NCBI GenBank assembly: GCA_900112785.1 | Contig: FONB01000002.1 | Coordinates: 62,001-126,000, forward strand | DNA from: Phytobacter palmae | GTDB taxonomy: Bacteria > Pseudomonadota > Gammaproteobacteria > Enterobacterales > Enterobacteriaceae | Reading direction: 5' to 3' | Length of the DNA: 64,000 nt | Part shown: one piece after another, positions 9,061 to 18,658 of the stretch | Numbering within the stretch: position 1 is the stretch's first letter | Layout: the number at the start of each line of letters is the position of its first letter | The notes under the pieces: generated by a model | What the model was told of the DNA's origin: nothing | Seen by the model: only the letters and a program-made list of their open reading frames with translations | The model's database searches: none | Translations under genes and position numbers: made by a program

Positions 9061-10107
9061 TTGAACATAGATACCCGTGAAATAACCCTGACACCCGCAG
9101 ACAATGCTCGCCTGCTTAGCCTGTGTGGACCGTTTGATGACAATATCAAACAGTTAGAACGGCGACTGGGCATCGAGATTAACCGTCGCGATAATCACTT
9201 CAAACTCACCGGACGTACCCTTTGCGTAAATGCTGCTGCAGATATTTTACTCAGCCTTTATGTTGATACGGCCCCCATGCGTGGGCAGACTCAGGATATC
9301 GAACCGGAACAGATCCATCTGGCTATCAAAGAAGCTCGCGTGCTTGAACAGAGCGCGGAGAGCGTGCCGGAGTATGGAAAAGCGGTCAATATCAAAACCA
9401 AACGCGGCGTAATCAAGCCTCGCACGCCAAATCAGGCGCAGTACATCGCCAATATCCTTGATCATGACATCACCTTTGGCGTTGGTCCGGCGGGTACTGG
9501 TAAAACTTATCTGGCGGTTGCCGCAGCGGTGGACGCACTGGAACGTCAGGACGTTCGTCGTATTCTTTTGACCCGCCCTGCCGTGGAAGCCGGGGAGAAA
9601 CTGGGCTTCCTGCCGGGAGATTTAAGCCAGAAAGTGGATCCCTACCTGCGTCCGCTCTATGACGCGCTGTTTGAGATGCTCGGCTTTGAAAAAGTTGAGA
9701 AGCTGATTGAGCGTAATGTTATTGAAGTCGCACCGCTGGCCTATATGCGCGGTCGTACGCTGAATGATGCTTTTATCATTCTTGATGAAAGCCAGAACAC
9801 CACTATCGAACAGATGAAGATGTTCCTGACCCGTATTGGCTTTAATTCCAAAGCGGTCATCACTGGCGACGTGACGCAGATTGACCTGCCACGCAACGTT
9901 AAATCCGGCCTTCGCCATGCCATTGAAGTACTGGCGGAAGTCGAAGAAATCAGTTTTAACTTTTTCCATAGCGAAGACGTTGTCCGTCATCCTGTTGTCG
10001 CACGCATCGTGAATGCTTACGAAGCCTGGGAAGAGGCGGATCAAAAACGCCGTGCGGAACAGGCAGCCGAGCGCAAACGCGAGGCCCAGGAGCAGGAGCA
10101 AAAATGA
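9061..10107 (+). CDS. ybeZ: PhoH-like ATPase YbeZ
   Basis: A cytoplasmic PhoH-family NTPase that partners YbeY in rRNA maturation. I chose the TTG at 9061 because GAGGA lies 5 bases before it and the protein then begins MNIDTREI, as in E. coli; an ATG at 9043 has no ribosome site. This gives 348 residues. Walker A is [10 protein letters not shown] near residue 142 and Walker B is [10 protein letters not shown]. The C-terminal tail (from about 325) is a charged Lys/Glu/Arg/Gln helix. The last bases overlap the ybeY start by four (ATGA), so translation is coupled. Confidence 0.95.
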   Translation: MNIDTREITLTPADNARLLSLCGPFDDNIKQLERRLGIEINRRDNHFKLTGRTLCVNAAADILLSLYVDTAPMRGQTQDIEPEQIHLAIKEARVLEQSAESVPEYGKAVNIKTKRGVIKPRTPNQAQYIANILDHDITFGVGPAGTGKTYLAVAAAVDALERQDVRRILLTRPAVEAGEKLGFLPGDLSQKVDPYLRPLYDALFEMLGFEKVEKLIERNVIEVAPLAYMRGRTLNDAFIILDESQNTTIEQMKMFLTRIGFNSKAVITGDVTQIDLPRNVKSGLRHAIEVLAEVEEISFNFFHSEDVVRHPVVARIVNAYEAWEEADQKRRAEQAAERKREAQEQEQK

Positions 10108-10571
10108 GTCAGGTGATCCTCGATTTACAGCTGGCATGTGAAGAGAACGGCGATTTGCCGGAAGAGACGCAGTTTCAGCGCTGGCTGGACGCGGTCATTC
10201 CGCAGTTCCAGGAAGAAGCGGAAGTGACCATCCGTCTGGTGGATGAGGCGGAAAGTCATGAGTTAAACCTGACCTACCGCGGGAAAGATAAGCCCACGAA
10301 TGTACTCTCTTTCCCGTTTGAAGCACCGCCGGGCATCGAAATGCCGCTGCTGGGCGATCTGATCATTTGCCGCCAGGTGGTTGAACAGGAAGCCAAAGAA
10401 CAGGGCAAACCGCTTGATGCGCACTGGGCGCATATGGTGATTCACGGCAGTTTGCATCTGCTGGGCTACGACCATATTGAAGATGACGAAGCCGAAGAAA
10501 TGGAAGGACTCGAAACAGAGATAATGCTTGCTCTGGGTTATGAGGATCCGTACATTTCCGAGAAGGAGTAG
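10104..10571 (+). CDS. ybeY: endoribonuclease YbeY
   Basis: A single-strand endoribonuclease needed for 16S rRNA 3' maturation and late 70S ribosome quality control. It has 155 residues, the family length. The zinc site [11 protein letters not shown] is near residue 114 with all three histidines present. It overlaps ybeZ by four bases. The 102-base gap to ybeX holds a GCCAGGCGC / GCGTCCTGGC hairpin without a T-run, probably a processing or attenuation feature rather than a terminator. Confidence 0.96.
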   Translation: MSQVILDLQLACEENGDLPEETQFQRWLDAVIPQFQEEAEVTIRLVDEAESHELNLTYRGKDKPTNVLSFPFEAPPGIEMPLLGDLIICRQVVEQEAKEQGKPLDAHWAHMVIHGSLHLLGYDHIEDDEAEEMEGLETEIMLALGYEDPYISEKE

Positions 10572-10673
10572 TCTGTGCGGCAACCTATTGCCGTGCTGAC
10601 AGAAAATGCTGCCAGGCGCTGAGTTTGCGCGTCCTGGCGACAGAACCACTAACATGAGAACCCATACGACGCC

Positions 10674-11549
10674 ATGAGCGACGACAATTCACACAGTAGC
10701 GACATTAACAACAAGAAGGGATTCTTCTCCCTTTTACTCAGCCAACTTTTTCACGGCGAACCCAAAAACCGTGATGAGTTACTGGAGCTGATCCGTGATT
10801 CCGGGCAGAACGAGCTTATCGATCAGGATACGCGCGAAATGCTCGAAGGGGTTATGGACATCGCCGACCAGCGCGTTCGCGATATCATGATCCCCCGTTC
10901 GCAAATGATTACCCTCAAACGCAACCAAAGCCTTGATGAATGTCTTGACGTTATCATTGAGTCCGCACACTCGCGTTTTCCGGTGATCAGCGAAGATAAG
11001 GATCACATTGAAGGGATTTTGATGGCCAAAGACCTGCTGCCGTTTATGCGCAGCGATGCCGAAGCCTTCAGTATGGAAAAAGTGCTACGCCAGGCTGTAG
11101 TGGTTCCGGAAAGCAAACGGGTTGACCGGATGCTCAAAGAGTTTCGCTCCCAGCGATACCACATGGCTATCGTGATTGACGAATTTGGCGGCGTCTCGGG
11201 TCTCGTTACTATCGAAGATATTCTCGAACTGATCGTCGGCGAAATCGAAGATGAATATGACGACGAAGAAGATATCGATTTCCGCCAGCTCAGTCGTCAT
11301 ACATGGACCGTGCGCGCCCTTGCGTCTATCGAAGATTTCAACGAAACCTTCGGCACTCATTTTAGCGATGACGAAGTCGATACGATTGGCGGACTGGTTA
11401 TGCAGGCCTTCGGGCACCTGCCTGCGCGTGGGGAATCCATTGATATTGATGGTTACCAATTTAAAGTCGCCATGGCGGACAGTCGACGTATTATTCAGGT
11501 TCATGTAAGAATGCCGGACGATTCCCCCGTTCCGAAATTGGATGAGTAA
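10674..11549 (+). CDS. ybeX: CBS/CorC-domain protein YbeX
   Basis: A 291-residue cytoplasmic protein of the CorC/HlyC family. A CBS pair occupies roughly residues 65-190 ([10 protein letters not shown], then [17 protein letters not shown], then [18 protein letters not shown]) and the C-terminal CorC domain follows (about 205-285). Older work links it to magnesium/cobalt efflux; later work on E. coli links it to ribosome metabolism. Its place between ybeZY and lnt is conserved. lnt starts five bases after its stop. Confidence 0.95.
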   Translation: MSDDNSHSSDINNKKGFFSLLLSQLFHGEPKNRDELLELIRDSGQNELIDQDTREMLEGVMDIADQRVRDIMIPRSQMITLKRNQSLDECLDVIIESAHSRFPVISEDKDHIEGILMAKDLLPFMRSDAEAFSMEKVLRQAVVVPESKRVDRMLKEFRSQRYHMAIVIDEFGGVSGLVTIEDILELIVGEIEDEYDDEEDIDFRQLSRHTWTVRALASIEDFNETFGTHFSDDEVDTIGGLVMQAFGHLPARGESIDIDGYQFKVAMADSRRIIQVHVRMPDDSPVPKLDE

Positions 11550-11554
11550 TTTAA

Positions 11555-13093
11555 ATGGCATTTGCCCCACTGTTTGAACGCCAGCGCGTACGTCTACTGC
11601 TGGCGCTACTCTTCGGAGCCAGCGGAACGCTGGCTTTTTCTCCTTATGATATCTGGCCTGCCGCGATTGTCTCCCTTATAGGGCTGCAGGCGCTTACGCT
11701 CAACCGGCGCCCTGTGCAAGCCGCCTGGATAGGTTACTTCTGGGGACTCGGTCTGTTTGGCTCCGGCATTCACTGGGTGTATGTCAGCATCGCACAATTC
11801 GGTGGGATGCCCGGCCCGGTCAACGTTTTCCTTGTGGTTCTGCTTGCGGCCTATCTTTCGCTCTATACCGGGCTGTTCGCCGGAGTGCTTTCCCGGCTGT
11901 GGCCCAAAACGACCTGGCTACGCGTGGCAGTTGCGGCACCGGTTATCTGGCAACTGAGTGAATTTTTGCGCGGCTGGGTACTGACAGGTTTTCCATGGTT
12001 GCAGTTTGGTTACAGCCAGATTGACGGGCCGCTAAAAGGGCTGGCGCCCATATTAGGCGTTGATGCCATTACTTTCATGTTAATGTCGGTAAGCGGTTTG
12101 CTGGTCCTCGCGGCGGTGAAACGCTGTTGGCGTCCTTGCATCGTGGCGCTGGTGCTCTTTGCTCTCCCCTTCCCGCTGCGCTATATCCAGTGGTATCAGT
12201 TGCTGCCGGAAAGAACGACGCAGGTTTCGCTGGTACAAGGCAATATCCCGCAGGCGCTCAAGTGGGATGAAGGCCAGTTACTGGATACGCTGAAAATCTA
12301 CCTCAATGCCAGCCAGCCAGAGTTAGGCAAATCACAGCTCATCATTTGGCCGGAATCTGCCATTTCCGACCTCGAAATCAACCAGCAACCCTTCCTGGGC
12401 ATGATGGATGATTTGATGCGCAAGAATGACAGTACGCTTATCACCGGGATTGTGGATGCGCGTCTAAATCAGCAGAATCGTTACGACACCTACAACACCA
12501 TCATCACTCTTGGAAAAGACAGCGCCTATAGCTACAGTTCTGTCGACCGCTACAACAAAAATCATCTGGTGCCATTTGGTGAGTTTGTCCCGCTGGAATC
12601 TATCCTGCGTCCGTTGGCTCCGTTCTTTGACCTGCCGATGTCTTCATTCAGTCGCGGGCCATATATTCAGCCTCCGCTGTCTGCACACGGTTACAGACTG
12701 ACGCCGGCTATCTGTTACGAAATCATCCTCGGCGAGCAGGTGCGCGATAACTTCCGTCCGGACACGGATTTCCTGCTGACCATCTCGAATGATGCCTGGT
12801 TTGGCAAATCGATCGGCCCGTGGCAACATTTCCAGATGGCGCGGATGCGTTCGCTGGAACTGGCGCGCCCGCTGCTGCGCAGCACCAACAACGGCATTAC
12901 GGCGGTGATTGGGCCAACCGGCGAGATCCAGGCAATGATCCCGCAATTCACCCGACAAGTACTGACCGCCAAAGTCACCCCGACCTCCGGGCTTACGCCT
13001 TATGCCCGCATGGGTAACTGGCCTCTGTGGGTTCTGAGTGCGCTGCTCGGTTTTGGCGCGCTGATCATGAGCCTAAGGGAACGCCGTAAGTAG
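11555..13093 (+). CDS. lnt: apolipoprotein N-acyltransferase
   Basis: An inner-membrane enzyme that adds the third acyl chain to lipoproteins, using phosphatidylethanolamine. It has 512 residues, as in E. coli. About seven hydrophobic segments enclose a periplasmic nitrilase domain with the catalytic triad visible: Glu in IIWPESAI (E267), Lys in [12 protein letters not shown] (K335) and Cys in [11 protein letters not shown] (C387). It is the last gene of the ybeZ group. A hairpin terminator follows. Confidence 0.97.
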   Translation: MAFAPLFERQRVRLLLALLFGASGTLAFSPYDIWPAAIVSLIGLQALTLNRRPVQAAWIGYFWGLGLFGSGIHWVYVSIAQFGGMPGPVNVFLVVLLAAYLSLYTGLFAGVLSRLWPKTTWLRVAVAAPVIWQLSEFLRGWVLTGFPWLQFGYSQIDGPLKGLAPILGVDAITFMLMSVSGLLVLAAVKRCWRPCIVALVLFALPFPLRYIQWYQLLPERTTQVSLVQGNIPQALKWDEGQLLDTLKIYLNASQPELGKSQLIIWPESAISDLEINQQPFLGMMDDLMRKNDSTLITGIVDARLNQQNRYDTYNTIITLGKDSAYSYSSVDRYNKNHLVPFGEFVPLESILRPLAPFFDLPMSSFSRGPYIQPPLSAHGYRLTPAICYEIILGEQVRDNFRPDTDFLLTISNDAWFGKSIGPWQHFQMARMRSLELARPLLRSTNNGITAVIGPTGEIQAMIPQFTRQVLTAKVTPTSGLTPYARMGNWPLWVLSALLGFGALIMSLRERRK

Positions 13094-13105
13094 TAATACT
13101 TCCTG

Positions 13106-13138
13106 AGCCCTCTTTCGCATGAGAGAGGGCGCTTTCGT
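13106..13138 (+). terminator. terminator hairpin after lnt
   Basis: GCCCTCT and GAGAGGGC form a stem a few bases after the lnt stop. The following tract is only GCTTTCGTC, so it is a moderate terminator at best. Confidence 0.6.
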
Positions 13139-13162
13139 CATCTTTCCCTCAAATGCCATTTC

Positions 13163-13178
13163 TGGCACATCAATTGCA
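13163..13178 (+). promoter_or_regulatory. sigma-54 (-24/-12) promoter upstream of gltI
   Basis: TGGCACATCAATTGCA matches the sigma-54 consensus (TGGCAC, 5 bases, TTGCA) without a mismatch, with GG and GC exactly ten bases apart. It points towards gltI, whose start is 280 bases downstream, so the leader would be long. The 365-base gap holds no gene. An NtrC-type box at 13247 supports nitrogen control. Confidence 0.65.
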
Positions 13179-13246
13179 AAACAAACTCAGGTAACGGCGA
13201 TTTTCCCCGCTGTGCGAATAGTGCGCACTATGATGGATCGCATATA

Positions 13247-13261
13247 GCACCAAATTGGTGC
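13247..13261. promoter_or_regulatory. NtrC-type binding site
   Basis: GCACCAAATTGGTGC is a perfect inverted repeat matching the NtrC core (GCACC, 5 bases, GGTGC). It is about 70 bases downstream of the sigma-54 promoter rather than upstream, which is unusual though enhancers can act from there. A second 14-base palindrome, ATAGTGCGCACTAT, is at 13218-13231. Confidence 0.55.
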
Positions 13262-13458
13262 AATGGGAGATTTTTGCCTTCAAACGGTGCGGTACACTTC
13301 GCAAAAACAAACAATACCGCAGCAAAATCTTTACATTAAGCCAAACTAAATGCTAACAAACGCATACAAAACTGCACGCATTTGCAGCAGGATATAACAA
13401 ACACAACACTCACCATGGGTATCAATGCGTCACTGGCGCGACGATAAAGGAGTTGGAT

Positions 13459-14397
13459 ATGCAATTACGTAAACTGGCCACAGCAATGCTGGTTATGGGA
13501 ATGTCTGCTGGTCTGGCGCATGCCGCCGATGAGGCTAAACCTGCCGACGCGGCAGCAGCCCCGGCAGAGGCACAACAGCCCACGCTGGAAAAAATTGCCA
13601 AAAACGGCGTGATCGTGGTCGGACACCGTGAATCTTCCGTACCGTTCTCCTATTACGACAACGAACAAAAAGTTGTGGGTTACTCGCAGGACTACTCCAA
13701 CGCTATCGTTGAAGCAGTGAAGAAAAAACTCAATAAGCCTGACCTGCAAGTCAAATTGATTCCAATTACCTCACAAAACCGTATTCCGCTGCTGCAAAAC
13801 GGCACCTTCGATTTTGAATGCGGTTCGACCACCAACAACCTGGAACGTCAGAAGCAGGCCGCTTTCTCTGACACTATCTTTGTAGTAGGTACGCGTCTGT
13901 TGGTCAAAAAAGGTGGGGATATTAAAGACTTCCCGGATCTGAAAGGCAAAGCGGTGGTCGTGACCTCCGGTACCACCTCTGAGATCCTGCTGCACAAACT
14001 GAATGACGAACAGAAAATGGACATGCGCATCATCAGTGCGAAAGACCATGGCGACTCTTTCCGTACTCTGGAAAGCGGCCGTGCAGTGGCCTTTATGATG
14101 GATGACGCCCTGCTGGCAGGTGAACGTGCGAAAGCGAAGAAAGCGGATAACTGGGATATCGTGGGCAAACCGCAATCACAGGAAGCTTACGGCTGCATGC
14201 TGCGCAAAGGCGATACTGAGTTCAAAAAGTTGATGGATGACACCATCGCGCAGGCGCAAACCTCGGGTCAGGCAGAAAAATGGTTTGATAAATGGTTCAA
14301 AAACCCTATTCCGCCGAAAAACCTGAACCTCAATTTCGCTCTCTCTGACGAGATGAAAGCACTGTTCAAAGAACCGAATGATAAGGCTCTGAACTAA
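13459..14397 (+). CDS. gltI: glutamate/aspartate ABC transporter, periplasmic binding protein
   Basis: Binds glutamate and aspartate in the periplasm for the GltJKL importer. I start it at the ATG at 13459, six bases after AAAGGAG; a TTG two codons earlier overlaps no better site. It has 312 residues. The signal peptide runs to about residue 22 (MQLRK, hydrophobic core, AHAAD), followed by an alanine/proline-rich linker of about 20 residues that I recall as longer than in E. coli. The family 3 solute-binding fold carries GVIVVGHRESSVPFSYYD and DFECGSTTNN. Confidence 0.96.
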   Translation: MQLRKLATAMLVMGMSAGLAHAADEAKPADAAAAPAEAQQPTLEKIAKNGVIVVGHRESSVPFSYYDNEQKVVGYSQDYSNAIVEAVKKKLNKPDLQVKLIPITSQNRIPLLQNGTFDFECGSTTNNLERQKQAAFSDTIFVVGTRLLVKKGGDIKDFPDLKGKAVVVTSGTTSEILLHKLNDEQKMDMRIISAKDHGDSFRTLESGRAVAFMMDDALLAGERAKAKKADNWDIVGKPQSQEAYGCMLRKGDTEFKKLMDDTIAQAQTSGQAEKWFDKWFKNPIPPKNLNLNFALSDEMKALFKEPNDKALN

Positions 14398-14505
14398 TTA
14401 ACAAAAAGAATACACGCATCCATTTATGTTGTCTCCAGGCTGCGACTCAGCGTTTCCCCAAAGGCGCCAGAATATCAGGGTCGGGGTACGTCAAAGCAGC
14501 CCACG

Positions 14506-14668
14506 CAAAGCGGCATTGTGGATAAAGTGTAGTCAGGGGCGGGATATCCAGCCCTCTCGATTGTTGAAGTAGCACGGACAGACTATACGTTGAATGGTCG
14601 TTCCCCATTCGACGCGAACACAAGCTCTTCGCACAATCTTCGAGGGTAGCGCTGCTACCCTTTTTTTT
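14506..14668 (+). ncRNA. sroC: SroC small RNA region (gltI 3' UTR)
   Basis: In E. coli and Salmonella the gltI-gltJ spacer gives rise to SroC, an Hfq-bound RNA that is cut out of the gltI mRNA and sponges GcvB. Here the spacer is 284 bases, has no open frame of interest, and ends in a strong terminator just before gltJ (stem GGGTAGC / GCTACCC, eight T residues). Its position and terminator identify SroC. The 5' end is approximate, set from the roughly 150-165 base length I recall; about 110 bases upstream of it are extra gltI 3' UTR. Confidence 0.6.
14644..14668 (+). terminator. terminator between gltI and gltJ (SroC 3' end)
   Basis: GGGTAGC-GCT-GCTACCC followed by eight T residues. It should stop much of the transcript after gltI and form the SroC 3' end, keeping binding-protein mRNA in excess over permease and ATPase. 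Confidence 0.85.
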
Positions 14669-14681
14669 CCGGAGTAGATTT

Positions 14682-15422
14682 ATGTCCATAGACTGGAACT
14701 GGGGAATTTTCCTGCAACAAGCCCCGTTCGGCAACACAACCTATCTTGGCTGGCTGTGGAGCGGTTTTCAGGTCACGATCGCGCTGTCGATCACTGCCTG
14801 GATCATCGCTTTCCTGGTTGGCTCCCTGTTTGGTATTCTGCGGACCGTTCCCAATCGTATCCTGTCCGGTATCGGCACTTGCTACGTAGAGCTGTTCCGT
14901 AACGTCCCGCTGATCGTGCAATTCTTTACCTGGTATCTGGTGGTACCGGAACTGCTGCCGGAAAATATCGGCATGTGGTTCAAATCCGAGCTGGATCCCA
15001 ACATTCAGTTCTTTGTCTCTTCGATGGTCTGCCTTGGCTTATTCACCGCAGCACGCGTCTGCGAGCAGGTTCGTGCGGCAATTCAGTCGTTACCTCGCGG
15101 GCAGAAAAACGCGGGACTCGCCATGGGGCTGACGCTGCCGCAAACGTACCGGTATGTCCTGTTGCCAAATGCATATCGCGTCATCGTCCCTCCGATGACC
15201 TCGGAGATGATGAACCTCGTAAAAAACTCCGCCATCGCATCCACTATCGGGTTGGTGGATATGGCGGCGCAGGCCGGTAAGCTGCTGGACTACTCAGCAC
15301 ACGCCTGGGAGTCGTTTACCGCCATTACCGTCGCGTATGTATTAATTAACGCCTTCATTATGTTGGTGATGAATCTGGTAGAACGCAAAATTCGCCTGCC
15401 GGGCAATATGGGGGGCAAATAA
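14682..15422 (+). CDS. gltJ: glutamate/aspartate ABC transporter permease GltJ
   Basis: One of two inner-membrane permease subunits of the importer, 246 residues. Hydrophobic segments near residues 25-50, 65-85, 100-120 and 195-235 fit the polar amino-acid permease fold. The EAA-type loop that contacts GltL is visible around [21 protein letters not shown]. The start has CCGGAGTAGATTT upstream. Its stop shares one base with the gltK start. Confidence 0.95.
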   Translation: MSIDWNWGIFLQQAPFGNTTYLGWLWSGFQVTIALSITAWIIAFLVGSLFGILRTVPNRILSGIGTCYVELFRNVPLIVQFFTWYLVVPELLPENIGMWFKSELDPNIQFFVSSMVCLGLFTAARVCEQVRAAIQSLPRGQKNAGLAMGLTLPQTYRYVLLPNAYRVIVPPMTSEMMNLVKNSAIASTIGLVDMAAQAGKLLDYSAHAWESFTAITVAYVLINAFIMLVMNLVERKIRLPGNMGGK

Positions 15423-16096
15423 TGTACGAGTTTGACTGGAGTTCAATCATCCCTTCCATTCCTTATCTGCTGGCAGGGCTGGTTATAACATTAAAGATTA
15501 CCGTAACGGCCATTATCGTCGGGATTGTCTGGGGGACTCTGCTGGCGGTAATGCGCTTGTCCAGCTTTACCCCTATTGCCTGGTTTGCAAAGGCCTATGT
15601 GAACGTATTCCGTTCCATTCCCCTGGTGATGGTGCTGCTGTGGTTCTATTTGATTGTGCCGGGACTGCTGCAGAATGTGCTGGGCCTGTCGCCAAAATCG
15701 GATATTCGTCTGATATCGGCAATGGTGGCGTTTTCTATGTTCGAGGCCGCCTACTATTCTGAGATTATCCGTGCCGGTATTCAGAGTATTTCGCGTGGAC
15801 AGTCAAGCGCGGCGCTGGCGCTGGGGATGACCCACTGGCAATCAATGAAATTGATCATTCTGCCTCAGGCATTCCGGGCGATGGTCCCGCTGCTCCTGAC
15901 CCAGGGGATTGTCCTGTTCCAGGATACCTCACTGGTCTATGTATTGAGCCTCGCGGACTTTTTCCGAACCGCTTCCACCATTGGCGAACGCGACGGGACA
16001 CAAGTTGAGATGATCCTGTTTGCCGGCGCCGTCTATTTTGCTATTAGCTTGAGTGCATCGTTGTTGGTCAGCTATTTGAAGAAAAGGACAGTTTAA
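15422..16096 (+). CDS. gltK: glutamate/aspartate ABC transporter permease GltK
   Basis: Second permease subunit, 224 residues, with the same fold as GltJ. Hydrophobic segments are near residues 15-40, 60-80, 95-110 and 190-215, and the EAA loop is [21 protein letters not shown]. It overlaps gltJ and gltL by one base each (TAATG), so the three are translationally coupled. Confidence 0.95.
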   Translation: MYEFDWSSIIPSIPYLLAGLVITLKITVTAIIVGIVWGTLLAVMRLSSFTPIAWFAKAYVNVFRSIPLVMVLLWFYLIVPGLLQNVLGLSPKSDIRLISAMVAFSMFEAAYYSEIIRAGIQSISRGQSSAALALGMTHWQSMKLIILPQAFRAMVPLLLTQGIVLFQDTSLVYVLSLADFFRTASTIGERDGTQVEMILFAGAVYFAISLSASLLVSYLKKRTV

Positions 16097-16821
16097 TGAT
16101 TACCCTGAAAAATGTTTCTAAATGGTATGGTCACTTTCAGGTGCTGACCGACTGCTCCACGGAAGTGAAAAAAGGCGAAGTGGTGGTCGTATGCGGTCCA
16201 TCTGGTTCAGGCAAATCGACCCTGATCAAAACGGTCAATGGCCTTGAACCAGTGCAGAAAGGGGAAATTATCGTCAACGGCACCACCGTTAACGATAAAA
16301 AAACCAATCTGGCAAAACTACGCTCTCATGTCGGGATGGTGTTCCAGCATTTCGAACTGTTTCCGCATCTGTCGATTATTGAGAACCTGACGCTGGCGCA
16401 GGTCAAAGTGCTTAAGCGCGATAAAAGCGCTGCGCGCGAGAAAGGGCTGAAACTACTGGAGCGCGTTGGCTTGTCTGCCCATGCCAATAAATTTCCGGCG
16501 CAACTTTCCGGTGGCCAGCAGCAGCGTGTGGCGATTGCCCGCGCACTGTGTATGGATCCGGTTGCAATGCTGTTTGATGAACCGACATCCGCCCTTGACC
16601 CGGAAATGATCAACGAGGTGCTGGATGTTATGGTTGAGCTGGCCAACGAGGGCATGACCATGATGGTGGTCACCCACGAAATGGGCTTTGCCCGTAAAGT
16701 GGCGCATCGGGTTATTTTTATGGATGAAGGGAAAATCGTCGAAGACTCGGCGAAAGAAGAGTTTTTCGCCAATCCAAAATCTGAACGCGCGAAAGACTTC
16801 CTCGCTAAAATCCTGCATTAA
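16096..16821 (+). CDS. gltL: glutamate/aspartate ABC transporter ATPase GltL
   Basis: The ATP-hydrolysing subunit, 241 residues. Walker A is GPSGSGKST near residue 35, the signature is [15 protein letters not shown], Walker B is [12 protein letters not shown], and the switch histidine is in VVTHEMG. It is last in gltJKL. A GC-rich hairpin (GACGCGCATTC / GAATGCGCGTC, 16829-16854) follows without a T-run. Confidence 0.96.
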   Translation: MITLKNVSKWYGHFQVLTDCSTEVKKGEVVVVCGPSGSGKSTLIKTVNGLEPVQKGEIIVNGTTVNDKKTNLAKLRSHVGMVFQHFELFPHLSIIENLTLAQVKVLKRDKSAAREKGLKLLERVGLSAHANKFPAQLSGGQQQRVAIARALCMDPVAMLFDEPTSALDPEMINEVLDVMVELANEGMTMMVVTHEMGFARKVAHRVIFMDEGKIVEDSAKEEFFANPKSERAKDFLAKILH

Positions 16822-16828
16822 TCGATCC

Positions 16829-16854
16829 GACGCGCATTCCTCAGAATGCGCGTC
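16829..16854. terminator. hairpin after gltL, weak terminator
   Basis: A perfect 11-base stem with a CTCA loop begins seven bases after the gltL stop. No T tract follows, so it may protect the 3' end more than it terminates. Confidence 0.45.
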
Positions 16855-16939
16855 TCATCACGCTTTGTGGTTTAGCTTCTCGTCTGATTTACAGCAACGT
16901 TTTAACCTTGCCGCACAGTTATGTTAACAAGGAGTTGCC

Positions 16940-17881
16940 ATGGTTCAGCCCATCATTCTTGATTGCGATCCTGGTCATGATGACGCAATCGCAATTGTTC
17001 TTGCTCTCGCCTCACCCGAACTCGATGTAAAAGCCATCACCTCATCAGCAGGCAACCAGACACCGGAGAAAACCCTGCATAATGTGCTGCGCATGCTCAC
17101 TCTACTTAACCGTAGCGATATCCCGGTGGCGGGCGGAGCGGTTAAGCCTTTAATGCGCGAACTTATTATCGCCGATAACGTGCATGGAGAAAGCGGCCTG
17201 GATGGCCCGACGCTACCGGAGCCCTCTTTCACACCACAGGCGTGTACCGCTGTAGATCTGATGGCGACTGTGCTACGTGACAGCCCGGTTCCTGTCACCC
17301 TCGTTTCGACCGGCCCACAGACCAACGTAGCCCTGCTGCTGAACAGCCATCCGGAACTGCACAGCAAAATCAGTCGTATTGTGATTATGGGCGGCGCGAT
17401 GTCGCTCGGGAACTGGACACCCGCAGCGGAATTTAATATCTATGTCGACCCGGAAGCCGCCGAAATTGTCTTCCAGTCGGGCGTTCCGGTGGTAATGGCT
17501 GGCCTGGATGTCACTCATCGGGCGCAAATCCACGCGAATGACATTGAGCGCTTACGTGCCATCGGCAACCCTGTTTCTGGCATTGTGGCTGAACTGCTCG
17601 ACTTTTTTATGGAGTATCACAAACAGGAAAAATGGGGGTTTGCTGGCGCGCCATTACATGACCCCTGTACTATCGCCTGGCTGCTGAAACCGGACCTCTT
17701 CACCACAGTGGAACGCTGGGTGGGGGTAGAAACCCAGGGCAAATATACCCAGGGAATGACGGTGGTCGATTACTATTTCCTGACGGGAAATAAACCGAAT
17801 GCCACCGTAATGATCGATGTGGATCGCGAAGGGTTTGTGGATTTACTGGCGGAACGCCTGACCTTCTATAGCGCGGCCTGA
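16940..17881 (+). CDS. rihA: pyrimidine-specific ribonucleoside hydrolase RihA
   Basis: Hydrolyses cytidine and uridine to base and ribose in the cytoplasm. It has 313 residues against 311 in E. coli. The family's calcium-binding motif DCDPGHDDA is at residues 8-16, and the conserved [10 protein letters not shown] and [10 protein letters not shown] motifs are present. AAGGAG precedes the ATG. In E. coli a block containing hscC and ybeQ-ybeU lies between this gene and ybeL; here the two are convergent neighbours 66 bases apart. Confidence 0.95.
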   Translation: MVQPIILDCDPGHDDAIAIVLALASPELDVKAITSSAGNQTPEKTLHNVLRMLTLLNRSDIPVAGGAVKPLMRELIIADNVHGESGLDGPTLPEPSFTPQACTAVDLMATVLRDSPVPVTLVSTGPQTNVALLLNSHPELHSKISRIVIMGGAMSLGNWTPAAEFNIYVDPEAAEIVFQSGVPVVMAGLDVTHRAQIHANDIERLRAIGNPVSGIVAELLDFFMEYHKQEKWGFAGAPLHDPCTIAWLLKPDLFTTVERWVGVETQGKYTQGMTVVDYYFLTGNKPNATVMIDVDREGFVDLLAERLTFYSAA

Positions 17882-17910
17882 TGCTTTCTCCCTCCCAAGA
17901 GAAAGCAAAC

Positions 17911-17940
17911 AAAAACGGTAACCCGAGGGTTACCGTTTTA
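17911..17940. terminator. bidirectional terminator between rihA and ybeL
   Basis: AAAAACGGTAACCC-GAG-GGTTACCGTTTT has A and T runs on both sides, so it can stop both convergent genes. A second hairpin (TGCTTTCT / AGAAAGCA, 17882-17907) sits just before it. Confidence 0.85.
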
Positions 17941-17947
17941 GGTTTAT

Positions 17948-18430
17948 CTACGGCTCAAAGGGCCTTCTCTGGAACTGGTCATGACCGCATTTCGGACACA
18001 GCGGCAGCACATCCGGCGTATAAATAGCCAGATGGAAATGACATTTCTCGCACACAAGGTTACCCAGTCCCACCACTTCGCCGCTGTGGTAAACCCCGTG
18101 ATGATTAAGATCCTGGAAAACCTCACGCCACTCCAGTTGCGTTTTATCGGTGATATCCGCCAGCTCCTGCCATAAACTCTCTTTTATGACTCGCATAAAC
18201 ACGCTGTCGATGACATCGTCCTGACTTTCCTCATAACTGCGAGCGAACTCTTCCAGATCGCGGCGCACCGCGCGCGTTAACTCTTCAATTTCAGTACGCG
18301 TTAGCTCCCCGGTCTGGCTTACGCGTTGACGCGCCTGGGCTACCAACGCGTCAACATCCCTTTCGCCATTACGTAGCCGCTCGGTCAATGACGCAACCAG
18401 TTCGCGATAATATTGAGCAACCTTGTTCAT
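17948..18430 (-). CDS. ybeL: zinc-ribbon protein YbeL (DUF1451 family)
   Basis: A 160-residue cytoplasmic protein of unknown function. The first 100 residues are highly charged and helical (many Arg, Glu and Gln, likely coiled coil). The C-terminus is a zinc ribbon with cysteine pairs CEKC and CPKC about 20 residues apart. It is divergent from leuS, and GAGAGGAAAACA precedes the start. No enzymatic role is visible. Confidence 0.92.
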   Translation of the reverse strand: MNKVAQYYRELVASLTERLRNGERDVDALVAQARQRVSQTGELTRTEIEELTRAVRRDLEEFARSYEESQDDVIDSVFMRVIKESLWQELADITDKTQLEWREVFQDLNHHGVYHSGEVVGLGNLVCEKCHFHLAIYTPDVLPLCPKCGHDQFQRRPFEP

Positions 18431-18560
18431 TGTTTTCCTCTCCCGGGCAGTTAACCTGTTCTAATAATAGACGTTATTTCCCGCGGGCTTTGTCAATTAC
18501 CCCACAGAGTTGGTAAATTCTCGTCGGGGGCTTTTCGCAGGCTAAATGTGCGAAAGGCTG

Positions 18561-18589
18561 TTGTGACGAAGTCGTTTGGGCTATGCTAT
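18561..18589 (+). promoter_or_regulatory. sigma-70 promoter for leuS
   Basis: TTGTGA and TGCTAT are 17 bases apart and about 70 bases before the leuS start. Both match consensus in part (four of six each). Confidence 0.45.
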
Positions 18590-18658
18590 GCGGATCTGAA
18601 AAACCACGTAAAACGCTACATTTGTAGCTGTATCGCAAATACAGGACCACTGGCTGCC

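Noticed and set aside
18548-18658. 37-codon upstream extension of leuS
   Set aside because: Crosses the putative promoter and is not part of the conserved protein; the ATG at 18659 gives the family length.
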